DNA from: Sphingobacterium sp. UBA5670
GTDB taxonomy: Bacteria; Bacteroidota; Bacteroidia; Sphingobacteriales; Sphingobacteriaceae
Direction: 5' to 3'
DNA length: 64,000 nucleotides
Assembly: GCF_002420705.1 (NCBI RefSeq)
Contig: NZ_DIIM01000018.1
Location: 159,982 to 223,981, forward strand
In this document: positions 61,742 to 64,000 of the stretch, piece by piece
How positions within the stretch are numbered: the first letter of the stretch is position 1
Layout of the letters: the number at the start of each line of letters is the position of its first letter
The notes under the pieces: model-generated
Told to the model about the DNA's origin: nothing
What the model saw: only the letters and a program-made list of their open reading frames with translations
The model's database searches: none
Program-made: the position numbers and the translations under genes

Positions 61742-62470
61742 TTACCTCTTTTGTTCTATTGTAGCTGGATGGTTCCGGACTTCCTCGACCAATAATAATT
61801 TGATTTCATCCTCAAGGCGATCAACATCCGTTTTGACATTAATGTCATAAATACCTCTTATCCGTCCCTTTGTATCAAGTAAAAGATAATTAGACCCAAT
61901 AATAAATGGTTTGCTGCCTTCCTTATTGACAAGTGCATCCTGTAATAAACTTTCCTTGGCAAATTTAAAGATATCAACAGAAGGATCTGTCACAAAAAAC
62001 CAAGATTTGGTCCAAGGTTTGTAAACTTTCGCATATTTAGCCAACACTTCAGGTGTATCATATGCCGTATCCACTGTAATTGAATACAGCCTGACTTTCT
62101 TATTCTGAATAAACCGATTAGCAATTTGATCCAATCGCTTAATCATTGTCCTTGATAAGGATGCATCCCTAGAGTACATCAGATGGACCACAGAAAGTGT
62201 CGTATCGTTGTCCAATAAATGCACCTTCTTGCCGTCATAATTAACAAAATCAACAGCGGGTACAGTATGGTATATCGTGTCAGGGATATCTCTGCCCCAT
62301 TTTCTATGGGTTGTCCCCGGTACTTCCTTTTTCCCAAAAATTGGTAAGGAAGCATAGCTATTAGAGCCGCTTTTATTTAGTATAAAATATAAAAATCCTG
62401 GCAATAAAAGAATTACTGCCAGGATCAATATAGTTTTAATACCTTTCTTTTGTCCAGTATTATTATTCAT
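61742..62470 (-). CDS. SCO1/SenC-like protein lacking the copper-binding cysteines
   Basis: 242-residue membrane-anchored thioredoxin-fold protein: one N-terminal anchor (about 11-32), then the SCO domain (about 65-235). Recognisable parts are VPAVDFVNYDGKKVHLLDND, LYSITVDTAYDTPEVLAKYAKVYK and NYLLLDTKGRIRGIYD. Active SCO proteins bind copper through CxxxC and a distal His. Here the CxxxC position reads YSRDASLSRTM (residues 99-109, Asp102 and Ser106 in place of Cys), and the His position near the NYLLLD strand is also lost. It sits where SCO genes usually sit, between subunit IV and DUF420. A role without copper binding, or another protein supplying copper, is implied. Confidence 0.82.
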   Translation of the reverse strand: MNNNTGQKKGIKTILILAVILLLPGFLYFILNKSGSNSYASLPIFGKKEVPGTTHRKWGRDIPDTIYHTVPAVDFVNYDGKKVHLLDNDTTLSVVHLMYSRDASLSRTMIKRLDQIANRFIQNKKVRLYSITVDTAYDTPEVLAKYAKVYKPWTKSWFFVTDPSVDIFKFAKESLLQDALVNKEGSKPFIIGSNYLLLDTKGRIRGIYDINVKTDVDRLEDEIKLLLVEEVRNHPATIEQKR

Positions 62471-62482
62471 TATCCACTTTGT

Positions 62483-62860
62483 CTATTTATTTGGAAACAA
62501 TTGATGCTCTTGAAAAGCACCCGCTAAGAAACCTCCTTCAACCAACATCAGGACAATAAAATAAATAATAAAAATAAAGACAATCGCAACGGTAACAATG
62601 AAGCTCGACTTCTCGAATTTCAAGTGCATAAAAAATGCAACGATATAATAAGCTTTAACTAAAGTAAGTACGATGTAAATAGTATTTACCAACGCACCTT
62701 TAGCCAAAATTTGCCAATGGTGTACAAAGCCCAATGCAATTAAGAACTCTAGACAAGTAAGCGCCAAAAGTACGCCAAATACTCTCCAGATGGCTTTTTT
62801 ATCCATCCCACCTTCGTGAGCGTGCTCGCCATGAGCGATATTATCTTGATATTGTGACAT
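62483..62860 (-). CDS. Cytochrome c oxidase subunit IV (prokaryotic type)
   Basis: 125-residue membrane protein with a His/Glu-rich N-terminal tail (HGEHAHEGG) and three membrane segments (about 27-47, 55-78, 86-110). The KAYYIVAFFMHLKFE stretch near 69-83 is the hallmark of the prokaryotic COX4/CyoD-like family. The subunit stabilises heme-copper oxidases. It follows the subunit III gene by 27 nt and precedes the SCO-like gene by 12 nt. Confidence 0.9.
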   Translation of the reverse strand: MSQYQDNIAHGEHAHEGGMDKKAIWRVFGVLLALTCLEFLIALGFVHHWQILAKGALVNTIYIVLTLVKAYYIVAFFMHLKFEKSSFIVTVAIVFIFIIYFIVLMLVEGGFLAGAFQEHQLFPNK

Positions 62861-62887
62861 AGCTATCTAAAATTATTTTTTTCGTAA

Positions 62888-63622
62888 TTAGATTAAGTAG
62901 AAGAATGTAAATACGAATACCCACACCAAATCCACAAAGTGCCAATATAAACCTACCTTTTCGATCATAAGATAAGAACCACGGTTTTCGAATGTGTTAT
63001 TCAATGTCATACATAGAATGATGATATTTAAAATAATACCTACCGTAACGTGGAATCCGTGAAAACCGGTAATAGTAAAGAATAAGTTAGCAAATTGCAA
63101 AGCTGAAGTATAGGAAATGTCATGTGTGAAATATGGCATCAATGCTGTTTTAATTGCATCGCCTTCCAAACCAGTTGCAGGATTTTTACCGAACCAGAAA
63201 CCCATATGGTGTAAGTGAGTCCACTCAATAGCCTGACAACCTACGAAACAGATACCGCCCAGAATTGTCCATAACATCCATTTAACTACTTCATTCTTTT
63301 GATTACGGTGACCTGCCTCAACGGCCAAAACCATCGTTACAGAAGACATAATCAAAATAAATGTCATCAAACCGACAAATACCAATGGTTGACCATGCTC
63401 TGCGATCCCTGGAATAGATTGGAAGATCTTATCCGGATCAGGCCAAGTTGGATGAGAAAAGCGTTGTGCGCCATAATAAACCAAAAATGCAGAAAATGTG
63501 AAGGCATCCCCTACCAAGAAAAACCACATCATGATTTTTCCATACTCTAAGTTCCAAGGTGATTTTCCACCATTCCATGGACCAGTTTTTACCTTATCCA
63601 ATTGCGATACTGTTGTACTCAT
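62888..63622 (-). CDS. Cytochrome c oxidase subunit III
   Basis: Full-length subunit III of a heme-copper oxidase, 244 residues with about six membrane segments. Marks: WNLEYGKIMMWFFLVGDAFTFSAFLVYYGAQR near 22-53, MLWTILGGICFVGCQAIEWTHL near 115-136, the FFTITGFHGFHVTVGIILNI stretch near 180-199 (conserved GFHGxHV), and the end YWHFVDLVWVFVFTFFYLI. The two His in GFHGFHV and the WHFVD motif are diagnostic. The next gene upstream encodes a second subunit III; such tandem genes are common in Bacteroidota aa3/caa3 oxidase operons. Confidence 0.95.
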   Translation of the reverse strand: MSTTVSQLDKVKTGPWNGGKSPWNLEYGKIMMWFFLVGDAFTFSAFLVYYGAQRFSHPTWPDPDKIFQSIPGIAEHGQPLVFVGLMTFILIMSSVTMVLAVEAGHRNQKNEVVKWMLWTILGGICFVGCQAIEWTHLHHMGFWFGKNPATGLEGDAIKTALMPYFTHDISYTSALQFANLFFTITGFHGFHVTVGIILNIIILCMTLNNTFENRGSYLMIEKVGLYWHFVDLVWVFVFTFFYLI

Positions 63623-63631
63623 TGTTTACTA

Positions 63632-64000
63632 TTATTGATTCAAAAGTAAGAAAACATATATATAAATCCATAAAAGATCGAGAAAATGCCAAAAAATACT
63701 GGCAAGATCCATGCGGAAAAGATTGCCGTCCTTAGGAAGTTTATTAATTCCTATAATCGCGCCAATCAAAACGATCAAACCCGCAATAATATGCGCCAAG
63801 TGCATCCAGATAAAAACGTATATAAAAGATTGCGATGCGTTGTTATTTACAAAATAAACACCCCTATCGATCAATACATTCCAAGCATGAACTTGCAAAG
63901 CAAAAAATACGACTCCCAAAATAAAAGTTGCTATCAAAAACGACCGCTGTTTGGAAGACTCGCCATTTTTAGCCGCTTTATGTGCTAAAAACATCGTCAG
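63632..64000 (-). CDS. Second heme-copper oxidase subunit III (truncated by the window edge)
   Basis: Only the C-terminal 120 residues or so are visible; the frame stays open to the right edge, so the start lies outside. Three membrane segments are seen (about 22-42, 55-80, 100-118 of the visible part). Marks are FIYVFIWMHLAHIIAGLIVLIGA (matching the conserved His-containing helix) and the end IFWHFLDLLWIYIYVFLLL, parallel to the neighbouring subunit III. Only 9 nt separate it from the next gene. The preceding genes of the operon (subunits I, II and heme/quinol parts) are beyond the window. Confidence 0.92.
   Translation of the reverse strand: MTMFLAHKAAKNGESSKQRSFLIATFILGVVFFALQVHAWNVLIDRGVYFVNNNASQSFIYVFIWMHLAHIIAGLIVLIGAIIGINKLPKDGNLFRMDLASIFWHFLDLLWIYIYVFLLLNQ

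Overview
The window is a contiguous piece of a Bacteroidota chromosome, most likely Sphingobacteriaceae (Sphingobacterium or a close relative). The evidence is an AT-rich sequence with few Shine-Dalgarno motifs, repeated use of the Bacteroidota -7 promoter element TAnnTTTG, and a gene set typical of that group: DUF4834 next to recF, an OstA-like envelope protein, BlaI/M56 pairs, the VIT/DUF2135 protein, an aa3-type oxidase cluster with two subunit III genes, and DUF3817. It reads as core chromosome. I see no prophage, transposase, CRISPR array, tRNA or rRNA.

Layout. 1-3.0 kb: signalling unit of CheR-type methyltransferase, stand-alone CheB-type methylesterase and a REC-HK-REC hybrid kinase. 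3.2-8 kb: azurin-like copper lipoprotein, two dihydrolipoyl dehydrogenase paralogues, a hotdog thioesterase and a DUF3817 protein. 8-11 kb (minus strand): LacI-type regulator, a degenerate HAD-like protein, an unknown Rossmann-like protein and a LolD-type ATPase. 11-14.8 kb: sucC, asnS and a YciO/Sua5 protein. 14.8-15.8 kb: a 1-kb region without an intact gene. It holds eight DnaA-box-like 9-mers in 272 bp, a good candidate for oriC, and the wreck of an SRPBCC-family gene. 15.8-19.7 kb (minus): dciA-like gene, recF, DUF4834, a PH-like membrane protein and tilS. 19.8-26 kb: OstA-like protein, rdgB, a TonB C-terminal-domain protein, an unknown protein and a deoxyhypusine-synthase-family protein. 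26-29.3 kb (minus): a fusion of BlaR1-type M56 membrane protease with a peptidoglycan amidase, its BlaI repressor, a 56-nt palindrome upstream, an untracked 36-residue membrane protein and a dipeptide epimerase. 29.6-35.6 kb: gltBD glutamate synthase. 35.7-45.8 kb: phytase-like lipoprotein, VIT/VWA/TPR/DUF2135 protein, EamA exporter, LptF/G permease, tgt, a family 2 glycosyltransferase and rsmG. 45.8-55 kb: two unknown proteins, dprA, an MFS transporter with a small partner, the SRP RNA gene, accD, a HExxH membrane miniprotein, a MerR regulator, a YfcE-type phosphoesterase, trmN6 and an outer-membrane-like protein. 55.3-64 kb: mutS, a TlpA-like thioredoxin, mtgA, an unknown conserved protein, and the distal half of a cytochrome oxidase operon (two subunit III genes, subunit IV, a SCO-like protein without copper ligands, DUF420) running off the right edge.

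Three things connect genes here. First, origin-linked functions (recF, the DciA-like helicase-loader family) sit beside the DnaA-box cluster. Second, cell-wall sensing is suggested by the M56-amidase/BlaI pair next to a likely murein-peptide epimerase. Third, at least seven genes have TAnnTTTG only 3-6 nt before the start codon, which predicts leaderless transcripts. Start codons were moved inward from the longest possible ORF where a family-typical start, a signal peptide or promoter placement argued for it; each case is stated.
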